Below, piece after piece: positions 7,551 through 16,067 of a stretch of DNA of 64,000 nt (positions within the stretch are counted from its first letter, which is position 1; each line of letters starts with the position of its first letter). The position numbers and the translations under genes were made by a program. This DNA comes from Robinsoniella peoriensis. Lineage in GTDB: Bacteria > Bacillota > Clostridia > Lachnospirales > Lachnospiraceae. The DNA is taken from assembly GCF_042680125.1 (NCBI RefSeq), contig NZ_JBHTNY010000010.1. One strand, given 5' to 3'. The notes beneath the pieces were generated by a model. The model was not told where the DNA came from, did not search any database, and saw nothing but the letters and a program-made list of their open reading frames with translations.

Positions 7551-7638
7551 TGGTTTACCTCCTTGGATAATTAACTGTTTCTATAGTAAAACGTCTCACC
7601 GGGGCTTTGGTTTTTAACGTCTACGTACTACGTCACAT
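7551..7638 (-). promoter_or_regulatory. rplM leader, candidate L13-type autoregulatory RNA
   Basis: The transcript from the promoter at 7645-7673 has an 85-base 5' UTR containing GACGTAGTACGTAGACGT, a purine-rich AAAAACCAAAGCCCCGGTGAGACG segment and the ribosome site GGAGG. Firmicutes L13 leaders are known autoregulatory RNAs in this position. The match is by position and overall look only; I could not check it against the covariance model. Confidence 0.45.
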
Positions 7639-7644
7639 TGAGAT

Positions 7645-7673
7645 ATTATATTACACATCACCGTGTGTGTCAA
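7645..7673 (-). promoter_or_regulatory. Consensus sigma-A promoter of rplM-rpsI
   Basis: Perfect TTGACA (7668-7673) and perfect TATAAT (7645-7650) with a 17-base spacer on the minus strand. The remaining intergenic stretch to 7899 is AT-rich. It holds a small hairpin with a T run (TGATCT/AGATCA, about 7747-7771) but no gene. Confidence 0.9.
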
Positions 7674-7899
7674 TAACTTTTTCACACATTTTTCCACAAT
7701 TTTTCGAATTTTTGTTTCTGAAACGGGCAGTTTCCTTTTAGCTTCACTGATCTAAAACAAGATCATTTTTGAATTACTCCACAAAACAGTAAAAAATTTA
7801 TACTTTCTAAAATTTTTACCAAAAAGCTATATTGTTAACCACCAAAATTCCACAAAATATGCTAGACTTTTATTATAAAGCTTATTGAAGGAGAATACA

Positions 7900-8898
7900 A
7901 TGAATATATTAGAAAAAATCGAGTATGCAAAAAATGCAGCTTTAAATCAGAAATCCCTTGACCGGCAGCTCATGATTGACCTTCTGTCCATTCCCCTGGA
8001 CTCTCCGGCATTTGAGGCACTTGGAAATGCAGCTTTTGAGGCTGCTCAAACAATTACGGAAAAACGTGCTTACCTTTGGGGCGCTATGGGAGTTGATTTT
8101 AAAGCCTGCCCGATGAACTGCGATTTTTGCTCTCTTGGAAAAAAATGGGGATTGGTTGAAGTGGAACGGGATTTTTCCGAGTCAGAGATTATCGATAATG
8201 TGAGATACTATGTTGAAAATACAGTACGCTGGATTGTACTAAGAACAACGGAGTTTTACAGCCTGGATGTTTTGGAAGCACTCATTCAGACGATTCGCCA
8301 AGAAGTACCGGGCACCTACGAAATCGGTTTAAACGTCGGTGAATTTGATACTGCGAAAGCTCACGAGCTTTCCAGACGCGGTGTGGATTTCATTTATCAC
8401 TCTTTACGTTTAGGCGAAGGCAAAGATACCCGATTTAAAAAAGAGGAGCGTACTGCAACTCTTAATGCATGCAAAAATTCTCCCCTGAAGCTGGTTTTCC
8501 TGGTAGAACCGGTGGGTATTGAACATACAAATGAAGAAATTGCAGACATCTGCCAAATGACTATCGATTACGGCGCTATTGTATCTGGCGCAATGGCAAG
8601 AGTTCCGGTCAAGGGTACTCCTCTCGGAGAATTCCCTCAGATCAGTGATAAAAGACTTGCCCAGATTATCGCAGTTACCAGGCTGGCATGCGGCTATAAA
8701 GTTCCGGGAATCTGCGTACATCCGGCAAGTGAGCTGGCAATTCAGTTTGGTGCCAATGTAGTTGTAATAGAAACAGGCGCCATTCCCAGAGATGCCTGCT
8801 GTTTTCCAAATGAAAAGTGGAAACAGTTCGATGTAAACACAGCAAAACAATGGTTTCAAAATAGTGGGTACACCGTTTATCAGGAAGGAAACGATTAA
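7900..8898 (+). CDS. Radical SAM enzyme, biotin/lipoyl synthase-like
   Basis: 332 residues, close to BioB length. The CxxxCxxC cluster motif (ACPMNCDFCSLG, about residue 67) binds a 4Fe-4S cluster and S-adenosylmethionine. TEFYSLDVLEAL, the GEG of LRLGEG and ARVPVKGTPL follow the TIM-barrel order seen in the BioB/HydE/ThiH group, and AIPRDACCF near the C-terminus adds a Cys pair. I chose the ATG at 7900 (AAGGAG 7 bases before) over the upstream TTG, which overlaps the Shine-Dalgarno. The next three genes are a full ABC importer in the same direction, so enzyme and importer probably act on the same cofactor precursor or thio-compound (inference). The exact reaction is not recognisable. Confidence 0.75.
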   Translation: MNILEKIEYAKNAALNQKSLDRQLMIDLLSIPLDSPAFEALGNAAFEAAQTITEKRAYLWGAMGVDFKACPMNCDFCSLGKKWGLVEVERDFSESEIIDNVRYYVENTVRWIVLRTTEFYSLDVLEALIQTIRQEVPGTYEIGLNVGEFDTAKAHELSRRGVDFIYHSLRLGEGKDTRFKKEERTATLNACKNSPLKLVFLVEPVGIEHTNEEIADICQMTIDYGAIVSGAMARVPVKGTPLGEFPQISDKRLAQIIAVTRLACGYKVPGICVHPASELAIQFGANVVVIETGAIPRDACCFPNEKWKQFDVNTAKQWFQNSGYTVYQEGND

Positions 8899-8941
8899 TT
8901 TTCAGGTCTGAATATATAATTTATATGAAAGGATACATATC

Positions 8942-10009
8942 ATGAAAAAGCACACCATTAAAGGAAAACTTACATTTTTATTTCTGATCCTGCTACTTAC
9001 TTTTAGTATGCTATTTGCTGCCGGCTGTCAAAAATTTACAAAATCCACGGATGATGCAAAAGAAGAATTCCCTTCAGCGTCCGAAAGTTCATCCGCAAAA
9101 GAAAATGCTGCCCCCGCAGATACGGCTGCACCAGATGCCGCGCAATTAAAAGTCGGTACCTGGAAAACCGCCCAGACAATCCAGCCCTTCTTTTATGACC
9201 AGTTTATCGATAAAAGCTCCGGTATAGAAGTTCTCCCATTTACAAATCCCGGAGACCAGAAAACTGCCCTTTTATCCGGCGGTCTGGATATGACCGGAAC
9301 TACCCTGGTAACAGCCATTACCGCTGCGTCCAATAATGAACCGGTCCGCATTGTAACCAGTCTGTGCAACAAGTGTTCTGCTCTGGTAGCCGGGGTAAAT
9401 TCAGGAATCGAAACCGAGGCTGATCTAAAGGGCAAGACCATTGCATATGTTCCCGGCACCATGCATCATGCTTTATTATTAGATGTTTTGGAACGCAATG
9501 GCATCGATCCGGAAAAAGATGTGGAATTGGTTCGGATTGATTTCTTTGATATGGGCCAGGCACTTGCTGACGGTACCATTGATGCATTCTGCAGCGGCGA
9601 GCCTTACCCTTCTGAAGCAGTTAAAAATGGTTATGGGAAAATCTTAAGCTATCCATATTTTGATGACAGCATCGGAACCATTAATGCAGCTATGATCGTA
9701 ACGGAAGACACGATTAAAAATAAGCCTGAGGAAGTTCAGAAAATGGTTGATGCCCACATCAAGGCAACTCAGTATCTAAATGAAAATCAGGACGCCTGGC
9801 TGGATAAGGCGGAAGAATTCGGAACAGAAAAGGATCTTCTGAAGATTGCAGCCGACAATATCGAGCTGTGCTGGGATATCGATGATGCCTTTATCCAAAA
9901 CACCAAAAATCTGGCGCAGAAAATGCTGGATCTCGGTATCATTACAAAGATGCCTGACATTGATTCCTTATTCGATCTTACCTTCCTGGAAAATGCAAAG
10001 AAAAATTAA
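8942..10009 (+). CDS. ABC importer substrate-binding lipoprotein (NrtA/SsuA/THI5-like)
   Basis: 355 residues. A lipoprotein signal with lipobox LFAAGC near residue 29 is followed by a Ser/Ala/Glu-rich linker to about residue 70. The mature part begins LKVGTWKTAQTIQPFFYDQF and contains LSGGLDMTGTTLVTAI, LKGKTIAYVPGTMHH and ADGTIDAFCSGEPYPSEAV. This is the order seen in type-2 periplasmic binding proteins for nitrate, sulfonates, taurine or pyrimidine precursors of thiamine. A Cys-x-x-Cys (SLCNKCSA) is unusual in this family and might bind a metal or the ligand. It lies 43 bases after the radical SAM gene and before the cognate permease. Confidence 0.85.
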   Translation: MKKHTIKGKLTFLFLILLLTFSMLFAAGCQKFTKSTDDAKEEFPSASESSSAKENAAPADTAAPDAAQLKVGTWKTAQTIQPFFYDQFIDKSSGIEVLPFTNPGDQKTALLSGGLDMTGTTLVTAITAASNNEPVRIVTSLCNKCSALVAGVNSGIETEADLKGKTIAYVPGTMHHALLLDVLERNGIDPEKDVELVRIDFFDMGQALADGTIDAFCSGEPYPSEAVKNGYGKILSYPYFDDSIGTINAAMIVTEDTIKNKPEEVQKMVDAHIKATQYLNENQDAWLDKAEEFGTEKDLLKIAADNIELCWDIDDAFIQNTKNLAQKMLDLGIITKMPDIDSLFDLTFLENAKKN

Positions 10010-10027
10010 TGACAAGAATGAGGCACT

Positions 10028-10843
10028 ATGGACAAAAAACATGCAAGAAATACTCTGACAACATTAACCTCTGGTCTGTGGGGATTATTAATTCCCGGAA
10101 TTCTCCTTCTGCTCTGGTACCTGGCTACCAGCAGAGGGGCTGTTCCAGAATATGTACTCCCCTCTCCCCAGAAACTCTGGAACGTAATTATTGATTTTAT
10201 TTTGGGTAATTCAAAAGTCACTCCCTACTCCGGTAAACTCTTTGATAATTTGTGGATTAGCTGCTTCCGCGTCTTAAAAGGGTTTCTGACCGCCGCACTG
10301 CTTGGCGTAATCCTGGGCTTTCTCACCGGAAGAGTCCGCCTGCTGCAGAAAGTATTTGATCCGTTTGTCCATGCTCTGAGAGCAGTTCCGGGTATCGGAT
10401 GGCTGCCCATAGCAATTGTCTGGTTCAGCGTTGGCGAAAAAAGTACGCATTTTCTCATATCCCTTGCTACCTTTTTCCCAATCTATATGAACACAGCCCA
10501 AGGTGCAAAAGAAGTTCCTGATACCTATCTGCGTGCAGGTCAAATGATGGGTGCAGGTTCTTTTTCCCTTTTTTGGACGGTGACCCTGCCCAGTGCATTC
10601 CCTTCCGTTCTAGTAGGTCTTCGCCTGGGCCTTGGAATCTCCTGGGCTTACCTGGTTTTGGGTGAAGTCACCGGTGTTACAAAGGGTATTGGCGCTATCA
10701 TGACAGATGCCCGCATGCTTGGACATGTGGATATCGTACTTGCCTGCATGGCGGTTATCGCAGTAACCGGCAAAGTATCAGATTTTCTGCTGGTAAAAAT
10801 CTGCAATCTGTTTTATCCTGTCAAAAAGTGTAATGCTAAATAA
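10028..10843 (+). CDS. ABC importer permease (SsuC/TauC type)
   Basis: 271 residues with six predicted membrane helices. The EAA-like cytoplasmic loop is around residues 155-190 (EVPDTYLRAGQMMGAGSFSL). The pre-loop helix RAVPGIGWLPIAIVWFSVG is the hallmark of the nitrate/sulfonate/taurine permease family. It lies 18 bases after the binding protein and 40 bases before the ATPase. Substrate is not determinable from the sequence. Confidence 0.9.
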   Translation: MDKKHARNTLTTLTSGLWGLLIPGILLLLWYLATSRGAVPEYVLPSPQKLWNVIIDFILGNSKVTPYSGKLFDNLWISCFRVLKGFLTAALLGVILGFLTGRVRLLQKVFDPFVHALRAVPGIGWLPIAIVWFSVGEKSTHFLISLATFFPIYMNTAQGAKEVPDTYLRAGQMMGAGSFSLFWTVTLPSAFPSVLVGLRLGLGISWAYLVLGEVTGVTKGIGAIMTDARMLGHVDIVLACMAVIAVTGKVSDFLLVKICNLFYPVKKCNAK

Positions 10844-10883
10844 ATTTAAGCTGCATTAAATTGTATATAAAAAGGAGTTTCTC

Positions 10884-11657
10884 ATGGTCCATAATCTTTT
10901 AACCGTTCAAAACGTATCAAAAAGCTACCGCTCCTCTTTTCAGGATTCTATCTGTGTATTTCAGGACCTGAACATATCCGTAAATCCCAATGAAATTGTA
11001 GCGCTTCTGGGACCAAGCGGCTGTGGAAAAACCACACTTCTGAATATGATTGCAGGATTTGAGATCCCGGACACCGGAAAAATGCTTTTGGAAAATCAGG
11101 CAATCACCGGTCCTGCTTCTAACCGCGGGGTCGTATTCCAGGCACCAGTTCTTTTTCCATGGCTGAATGTCCGGGAAAACATCGCTTATGGCCTAAACCG
11201 CAGGCACATTTCCAAAAAAGATCAGGAAGAGACTATCCGTGAATACATCGGTCTGGTTCATTTAAACGGATTTGAAAATTATTATCCAAACGAATTATCC
11301 GGCGGTATGCAGCAGCGGACTGCCCTTGCACGCACTTTAATCCTGCATCCCCAGCTTCTTTTAATGGATGAACCTTTTTCAGCCCTGGATCCCATGCTGC
11401 GTTTTCAAATGCAGCAGCTGGTGCTTTCCATTTGGGAAAAGTTAAAACAAACCATTATTTTTGTAACCCATGACATTGAAGAAGCTATGATTCTCGCTGA
11501 CCGCATTTATATATTTGGAAAATGTCCACGGGGTATTTTAAAAGAAATAAAAGTACCGGCTTTTACCATAGATTCACCTTCTTCCTCCTGCCTGGACTCC
11601 CCGGAATTTATCCGTACAAAAAAAGAAATCAGGAACATTTTATTCTCATGCTCCTGA
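10884..11657 (+). CDS. ABC importer ATP-binding protein (SsuB/TauB type)
   Basis: 257 residues. Walker A GPSGCGKTTL, Q-loop VVFQAPVLFPW, signature LSGGMQQR, Walker B LLLMDEPFSALD and switch VTHDIEEA are complete. PVLFPWLNVREN is typical of ATPases of the nitrate/sulfonate/taurine transporters. Last gene of the four-gene plus-strand cluster; it converges on the DUF3887 lipoprotein gene with only 9 bases between stops and no obvious terminator. AAAAAGGAG lies 7 bases before the ATG. Confidence 0.92.
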   Translation: MVHNLLTVQNVSKSYRSSFQDSICVFQDLNISVNPNEIVALLGPSGCGKTTLLNMIAGFEIPDTGKMLLENQAITGPASNRGVVFQAPVLFPWLNVRENIAYGLNRRHISKKDQEETIREYIGLVHLNGFENYYPNELSGGMQQRTALARTLILHPQLLLMDEPFSALDPMLRFQMQQLVLSIWEKLKQTIIFVTHDIEEAMILADRIYIFGKCPRGILKEIKVPAFTIDSPSSSCLDSPEFIRTKKEIRNILFSCS

Positions 11658-11666
11658 TTTACCCTA

Positions 11667-12101
11667 TTATTTTAACCACAGCCCATTCAATTTCATTTCT
11701 TTTGTAAAGCTTATGGTATACTGTATTGTTCCATTTTCATATTCCGCTGCCATTACCACTACACCGCAGTCTTCTCCTGTTTTCTCATACTTCTTCCCGA
11801 TAACGGCCTGCTTTCCGTAAGATTGAAAGGCTCCCTTGCTGTTCGCATATGCCACAACCTCATTTTCAAACTTCTCCTGTGAAATACTCTCTGCTACTTC
11901 ATCTCCTGCATCATTAATAAAACTGTCATAGTCATTCTTATTAACCTGATCCACTACCTGCTCGGAAGCCTTCTTTAATTCCTCCGCATCAAATCCCTCT
12001 GCCAGCTTTGTGCTTTTATTCATACACCCTGTGCTTAGTACAAGCAGCAGAATGAAACCTGTTAAAAAAAGCATTTTTGCATTTTTGACTCTGCCTGCCA
12101 T
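11667..12101 (-). CDS. DUF3887-like lipoprotein
   Basis: 144 residues. N-terminal lipoprotein signal MLFLTGFILLLVLSTGC with lipobox STGC, then an extracytoplasmic domain of about 110 residues. DAEELKKASEQVVDQVNKNDYDSF and YENGTIQYTISFTKEMKLNGLWLK fit the DUF3887 family, an NTF2-like or SnoaL-like fold in many Firmicutes lipoproteins. I chose the ATG at 12101 because GGGGAGG lies just upstream; a longer ATG at 12137 has no site. It follows the ROK regulator by 55 bases. Function unknown. Confidence 0.7.
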   Translation of the reverse strand: MAGRVKNAKMLFLTGFILLLVLSTGCMNKSTKLAEGFDAEELKKASEQVVDQVNKNDYDSFINDAGDEVAESISQEKFENEVVAYANSKGAFQSYGKQAVIGKKYEKTGEDCGVVVMAAEYENGTIQYTISFTKEMKLNGLWLK

Positions 12102-12156
12102 GCTGCCTCCCCTGGTCTTTATTCCAACTCTATTCAATTTGATTAACAGTATTATG

Positions 12157-13275
12157 TTAAACTTCTTTTATAAATTCAGAAACATATAACAGTGCTCCGC
12201 CTACCGCAGATGACCACCAGGAAAAATTACTGGCCTCCACATAGCTGCCATCATTTTCAAAGGTATTCCGCCCGGCTACCTGGATCTGGATATCCTTAAT
12301 ATACTTCTTGATATATCCGCCGACATAACCGCCCAATACTACCTTGCAGTCAAAAAATGTTCTCAGATTATTAATATGTACAGAAAGATAATACACATAC
12401 TCTTCCCATATTTTCCTGCAATGGTCGTCGCCTGCATCCAGAAGCTTAAAAAATCTTTCCAGACTCCCATCGGTTTGATCCGATAAGATGGAGGAAGCCA
12501 GATATGCATCCGCACATCCTTCTTTTCCGCAGTAACATTTCTTACCGCCCGGCACCAGCGTTGTGTGTCCGAATTCCCCGCTCCTCTGGTTATCTCCATA
12601 ATAAATCTTGTCATCCAGCAAAATGGCACCTCCCACGGTAGGCCCCAGAAACAGATACAGAATATTCTTTCCTTTTTCCCGATACCACATTTCAGCGAAT
12701 CCGCCTCCGTTTGAATCATTATAAAAAGTATAAGGGTATGGGATATACTCTTTTAATTCCTCATAAAAATCAGGAGGAAGAGAGAATAAATACACCTGTG
12801 GGATACTCTTTCGATCCCCACCGATTATCGCCGGCAGTGTCACTGCAACTCCCAGCACCGTTTTGGGGTCAATCTGGTTTTTCTCAACGATCTGCTCTAA
12901 AAGCGACCGTATCTCTTCATAATATGCCTTGTCCGCCTCAAAAGTACGTCTGACCCGGATACAGTCCACCATATTTCCTGTCAGATCCACAATTGCCAGG
13001 GAGATATGGTTTTTGGTTATATCAAGTCCAATTCCCACCTTCGCACGCCCATTACAGGAGAGGCACTTTGCTTTTCTGCCTCCTGTCGATTCAAAGGTTC
13101 CTGTTTCCTCAATTAAATCCATCTCCATTAATTCTGACAGGTTCTGACTTACGGTTGGAAGGCTTAGACGCAGTTTATAGGCAACATCCTGCTTTGATAT
13201 CTTCTTGTCATTCAGAATCAGCCGATAGATATTGTTACGGTTGATCTTTTTTAATTCCATGCTGGTACTCTTCAT
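12157..13275 (-). CDS. ROK-family transcriptional repressor (XylR/NagC type)
   Basis: 372 residues. The N-terminal winged HTH (NRNNIYRLILNDKKISKQDVAYKL, LSLPTVSQNLSELMEMDLI) precedes a ROK sugar-kinase-like domain. The ROK signature includes GHTTLVPGGKKCYCGKEGCADAY, with the zinc-binding Cys and His. The start at 13275 (M of MKSTSMELKK) has AGGGA 7 bases upstream and aligns with the usual length; the frame is open further upstream without a better site. It lies downstream of the rbs-like operon on the same strand but behind a terminator, so it is separately transcribed. It is the obvious candidate regulator of that operon. Confidence 0.88.
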   Translation of the reverse strand: MKSTSMELKKINRNNIYRLILNDKKISKQDVAYKLRLSLPTVSQNLSELMEMDLIEETGTFESTGGRKAKCLSCNGRAKVGIGLDITKNHISLAIVDLTGNMVDCIRVRRTFEADKAYYEEIRSLLEQIVEKNQIDPKTVLGVAVTLPAIIGGDRKSIPQVYLFSLPPDFYEELKEYIPYPYTFYNDSNGGGFAEMWYREKGKNILYLFLGPTVGGAILLDDKIYYGDNQRSGEFGHTTLVPGGKKCYCGKEGCADAYLASSILSDQTDGSLERFFKLLDAGDDHCRKIWEEYVYYLSVHINNLRTFFDCKVVLGGYVGGYIKKYIKDIQIQVAGRNTFENDGSYVEASNFSWWSSAVGGALLYVSEFIKEV

Positions 13276-13491
13276 ACTCACTATCCCTATTTTCCCCTTT
13301 CTAGCCACCGGGGTTTCTAAAATTATTTGTTCCATTATACCAAATTCTTCCATATTCGTAAAGTCACATCTTTTCTGTATAAATTTTTCTTCCATAAAAA
13401 CAGTCGTATATAGCGTCCGCATAGCAGTTTGGAGAATTCACAATTATATTGCGTATTCAAATTTTTTGAACTGCCAGAGCCTAGAACTATC

Positions 13492-13522
13492 AAAAGCGGA
13501 ACACAGAGCATGTTCCGCTTTT
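13492..13522. terminator. Strong terminator after rbsD
   Basis: A perfect 12-bp stem (AAAAGCGGAACA/TGTTCCGCTTTT, 7-base loop) with A/T runs on both sides, so it can work in both directions. It ends the polyol/sugar operon 14 bases after the rbsD stop. Confidence 0.9.
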
Positions 13523-13536
13523 TCATTTTCATAGCT

Positions 13537-13977
13537 CTAAGTTATCTGATCCATATCAATAATAAATGCTTTTTTATATTCTTCAACACCTGATGCTGCC
13601 TGCATTATTACATTGGAATAAGGAGCCAGTTCACCGCTTCTTAAAATAAACCTGCATTTTTTTGCCATCCTGGCAAGTAAGTTTTGGGGCATAGATTCCA
13701 CCGGTTGGTTCACAAACACATTTTTAACAAACCCATAGCCGTCTTGATTATATATCTCCATCTCTTCGGCTATGCAAACCTTTTCAACAACAACCTCATC
13801 CAACACGGTTTTTAAACACTGCTTAAGCGTTGGAATCTGAAATGCAAGCGCAAGGTCCACTCTCTCCACACCTTCCGGAATGGGAAAGCCTGCGTCGCAT
13901 ATCATAAAATAATCCGTATGCCCCAATCCTGCTATTTGTTCACTGAGTTTTTTATTGATTACCCCGCCTCTTTTCAT
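13537..13977 (-). CDS. rbsD: D-ribose pyranase (RbsD family)
   Basis: 146 residues. RbsD catalyses interconversion of pyranose and furanose forms of ribose; FucU homologues do this for other sugars. The start MKRGGVINKKLSEQIAGLGHTD with the conserved His of GHTD, then ICDAGFPIP, EEMEIYN and GELAPYSNVIMQAA, matches the family order; the final segment carries the C-terminal active-site Tyr and Asn. It is the last gene of the ABC importer operon, 20 bases after the binding protein. That fits ribose, or a related sugar produced from polyols. Confidence 0.85.
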   Translation of the reverse strand: MKRGGVINKKLSEQIAGLGHTDYFMICDAGFPIPEGVERVDLALAFQIPTLKQCLKTVLDEVVVEKVCIAEEMEIYNQDGYGFVKNVFVNQPVESMPQNLLARMAKKCRFILRSGELAPYSNVIMQAASGVEEYKKAFIIDMDQIT

Positions 13978-13997
13978 ACAAACCCCTCTTCTTTATT

Positions 13998-15077
13998 CTA
14001 TTTATAATCGGCTATATTATCTTTGGTTACCAGAACATACGGGATTGATACATCTTTGGGTTCTCCGCCCTTCACAATATCCAGTATCTCATCAATGCCT
14101 GCTTCTGCCTGTCCCTTTGCATCCTGGAATACGGTCGCTGACAGCGTTCCTGCTTCAATTGCCGCTTTTGCATCGTCAATGGCATCAATTCCTGTTACAA
14201 TGATTTTATCGCCCATATCGTTATCCAGGACTGCCTGCAGTGCTCCCATCGCCATTTCATCATTTTGTGCTACGATTGCCTGAATCTCATCGGCTCCCTG
14301 TAAGAGGTTCTCTGTTGTGGACAGAGCCTCTTCTCTGGACCAGTTGCAGGTTGGTTCGCTTAAAACTTTAATATCCGGGTATTTTTTTAATATATTTTCA
14401 TAGCCTTCTCTTCTCAGTACTTCTGCGGAGATACCATTAGGTCCGTGTAAAATCACAATATTTCCTTTTCCATTCAGCTGATCTGCTACATACTGCATTT
14501 CCAGTTCTCCTGCAACGATATCATCGGAACCTACATGCGCCAGGACCTCATCGGAATTTACCTGGGCATTTACTGTAATCAACGGAACCTTTGCCTCATT
14601 TGCAGCTTCTACTGCCGGGACCAGTGCATCTCCGTCCATCGGACAGATTAAAATTCCATCCACATTCTGTGCAATCAGGTTATCGATCTGGCCCACCTGG
14701 GTTGCAGAATCCATATTTCCGTCTAAAACACTGAAATCCACAGTGTCCGCATATTTTTCACTGACATAATCCTGCATGGCTTCCGCAAGCAGTACCTGAA
14801 ATTGTGCGGTCTGGCTATAGGAAGAAAATACAATCTTATACTTTTCACCGGAAGCCTTTCCTGCTGCTTCCGTAATGGCTTCATCCACCGCATCCGCTGC
14901 ATCCGCTTCCGCTTCTGATTTTGCTGTTTCCGGCTTTGCTGCTTCGGTTGTACCTGCCTCTGTCTTAGCCGATGAGCCGCCCTCTGTTGTCCCTTTTGAA
15001 TCCGCCGTCCCACAGGCTGCAAGTGAAATTGTTGCGAGTACACAAACCATCGTTAATGCTGCCACTCTTTTCTTCAT
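13998..15077 (-). CDS. Sugar-binding lipoprotein of the Rbs-type ABC importer
   Basis: 359 residues. Lipobox LAAC near residue 22, then an Ala/Glu/Thr-rich linker to about residue 70. The periplasmic-binding domain reads YKIVFSSYSQTAQFQVLLAEAM, then DNLIAQNVDGILICPMDGDALVPAVEAANEAKVPLITVN, GKGNIVILHGP, QNDEMAMGALQAV and VTGIDAIDDAKAAIEAG, the standard order of RbsB-like proteins (Peripla_BP_4). It is followed by rbsD and preceded by the permease with a 15-base gap. The ligand cannot be decided between ribose and a polyol. Confidence 0.88.
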   Translation of the reverse strand: MKKRVAALTMVCVLATISLAACGTADSKGTTEGGSSAKTEAGTTEAAKPETAKSEAEADAADAVDEAITEAAGKASGEKYKIVFSSYSQTAQFQVLLAEAMQDYVSEKYADTVDFSVLDGNMDSATQVGQIDNLIAQNVDGILICPMDGDALVPAVEAANEAKVPLITVNAQVNSDEVLAHVGSDDIVAGELEMQYVADQLNGKGNIVILHGPNGISAEVLRREGYENILKKYPDIKVLSEPTCNWSREEALSTTENLLQGADEIQAIVAQNDEMAMGALQAVLDNDMGDKIIVTGIDAIDDAKAAIEAGTLSATVFQDAKGQAEAGIDEILDIVKGGEPKDVSIPYVLVTKDNIADYK

Positions 15078-15092
15078 ACCTTGATCTCCTTT

Positions 15093-16067
15093 TTATTTGT
15101 TTTTATTTTTTGTTATGCGGTCTAAAAGTACAGCCAGTACAATAATAGACCCCTTGACAATCTTTTGATAATAGGAAGAAATGTTCAGTAGGTCCATACC
15201 GTTATTGATAACCCCCACAATCAATACTCCAAGGATTGTCCCTGACACTTTTCCTATTCCTCCGTTTAAACTGGTGCCTCCGATTACGACTGCCGCTATG
15301 GCATCCAGTTCATAGCCTTCTCCTGAATTTGGCTGGCCTGCATTGATACGGGATGCCAGTACAGTTCCGGCCAGCCCTGCACAGATTCCGGAAATCATAT
15401 ATACAAATAGTTTAATTCTTGCTACACTTAATCCAGATGCTTTCGCAGCATCTTCATTTCCACCGATAGCATATAAATACCGCCCAAATTTTGTCCAGGA
15501 TAATATCAGATACCCAATCAGAAATACTGCTGCTAATATGTAGATCAATATAGGGAGCCCCAGTATTGTTCCCCCTCCAATGTAACGGAACTGTTCACTC
15601 AGATTACTGATTGGACGTCCTTTGCTTAAAACCAACGCAACTCCCGATGCGACAGACAGCATTCCAAGGGTGGCAATAAATGCCGGAAGGTTTAAAAATG
15701 CTACCAGTGTACCGTTTACTACACCACAGGCTGCTCCTGCCAGAACCCCAAGGATAATGGGTACAATCACGGGATATTCTCCCGGATGGGCAAAGGTCGT
15801 GGCTACAATACCCGATAGTGCCACGATTGATCCAACGGACAAATCAATGCCTCCTGTCAACAGTACGCACATCATTCCCACAGAAATAATACCGTTAATT
15901 GACACCTGCTTTAATACATTGATCAGGTTTCTGGATGTAAAAAAGGTATTGGTAATTAGTGTTAAAAGCACAAATAGAATCAAAAACACCATCAGAATAC
16001 CATATTTATTAAATAGATCTTTGCCATTTAACCGTTTTGTCATTTGATTTGCGGTTTTCTCTGTCAT
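15093..16067 (-). CDS. Rbs-type ABC importer permease
   Basis: 324 residues with about ten membrane segments, as in RbsC. Family landmarks are SVGSIVALSGIVATTFAH, SVASGVALVLSKGRPI, IGGNEDAAKASGLSV (the EAA-like loop) and AIAAVVIGGTSLNGGIGKVSGTILGV. Its ATG overlaps the ATPase stop by 4 bases, so translation is coupled. It probably forms a homodimeric pore with the ATPase and binding protein of this operon. Confidence 0.92.
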   Translation of the reverse strand: MTEKTANQMTKRLNGKDLFNKYGILMVFLILFVLLTLITNTFFTSRNLINVLKQVSINGIISVGMMCVLLTGGIDLSVGSIVALSGIVATTFAHPGEYPVIVPIILGVLAGAACGVVNGTLVAFLNLPAFIATLGMLSVASGVALVLSKGRPISNLSEQFRYIGGGTILGLPILIYILAAVFLIGYLILSWTKFGRYLYAIGGNEDAAKASGLSVARIKLFVYMISGICAGLAGTVLASRINAGQPNSGEGYELDAIAAVVIGGTSLNGGIGKVSGTILGVLIVGVINNGMDLLNISSYYQKIVKGSIIVLAVLLDRITKNKNK

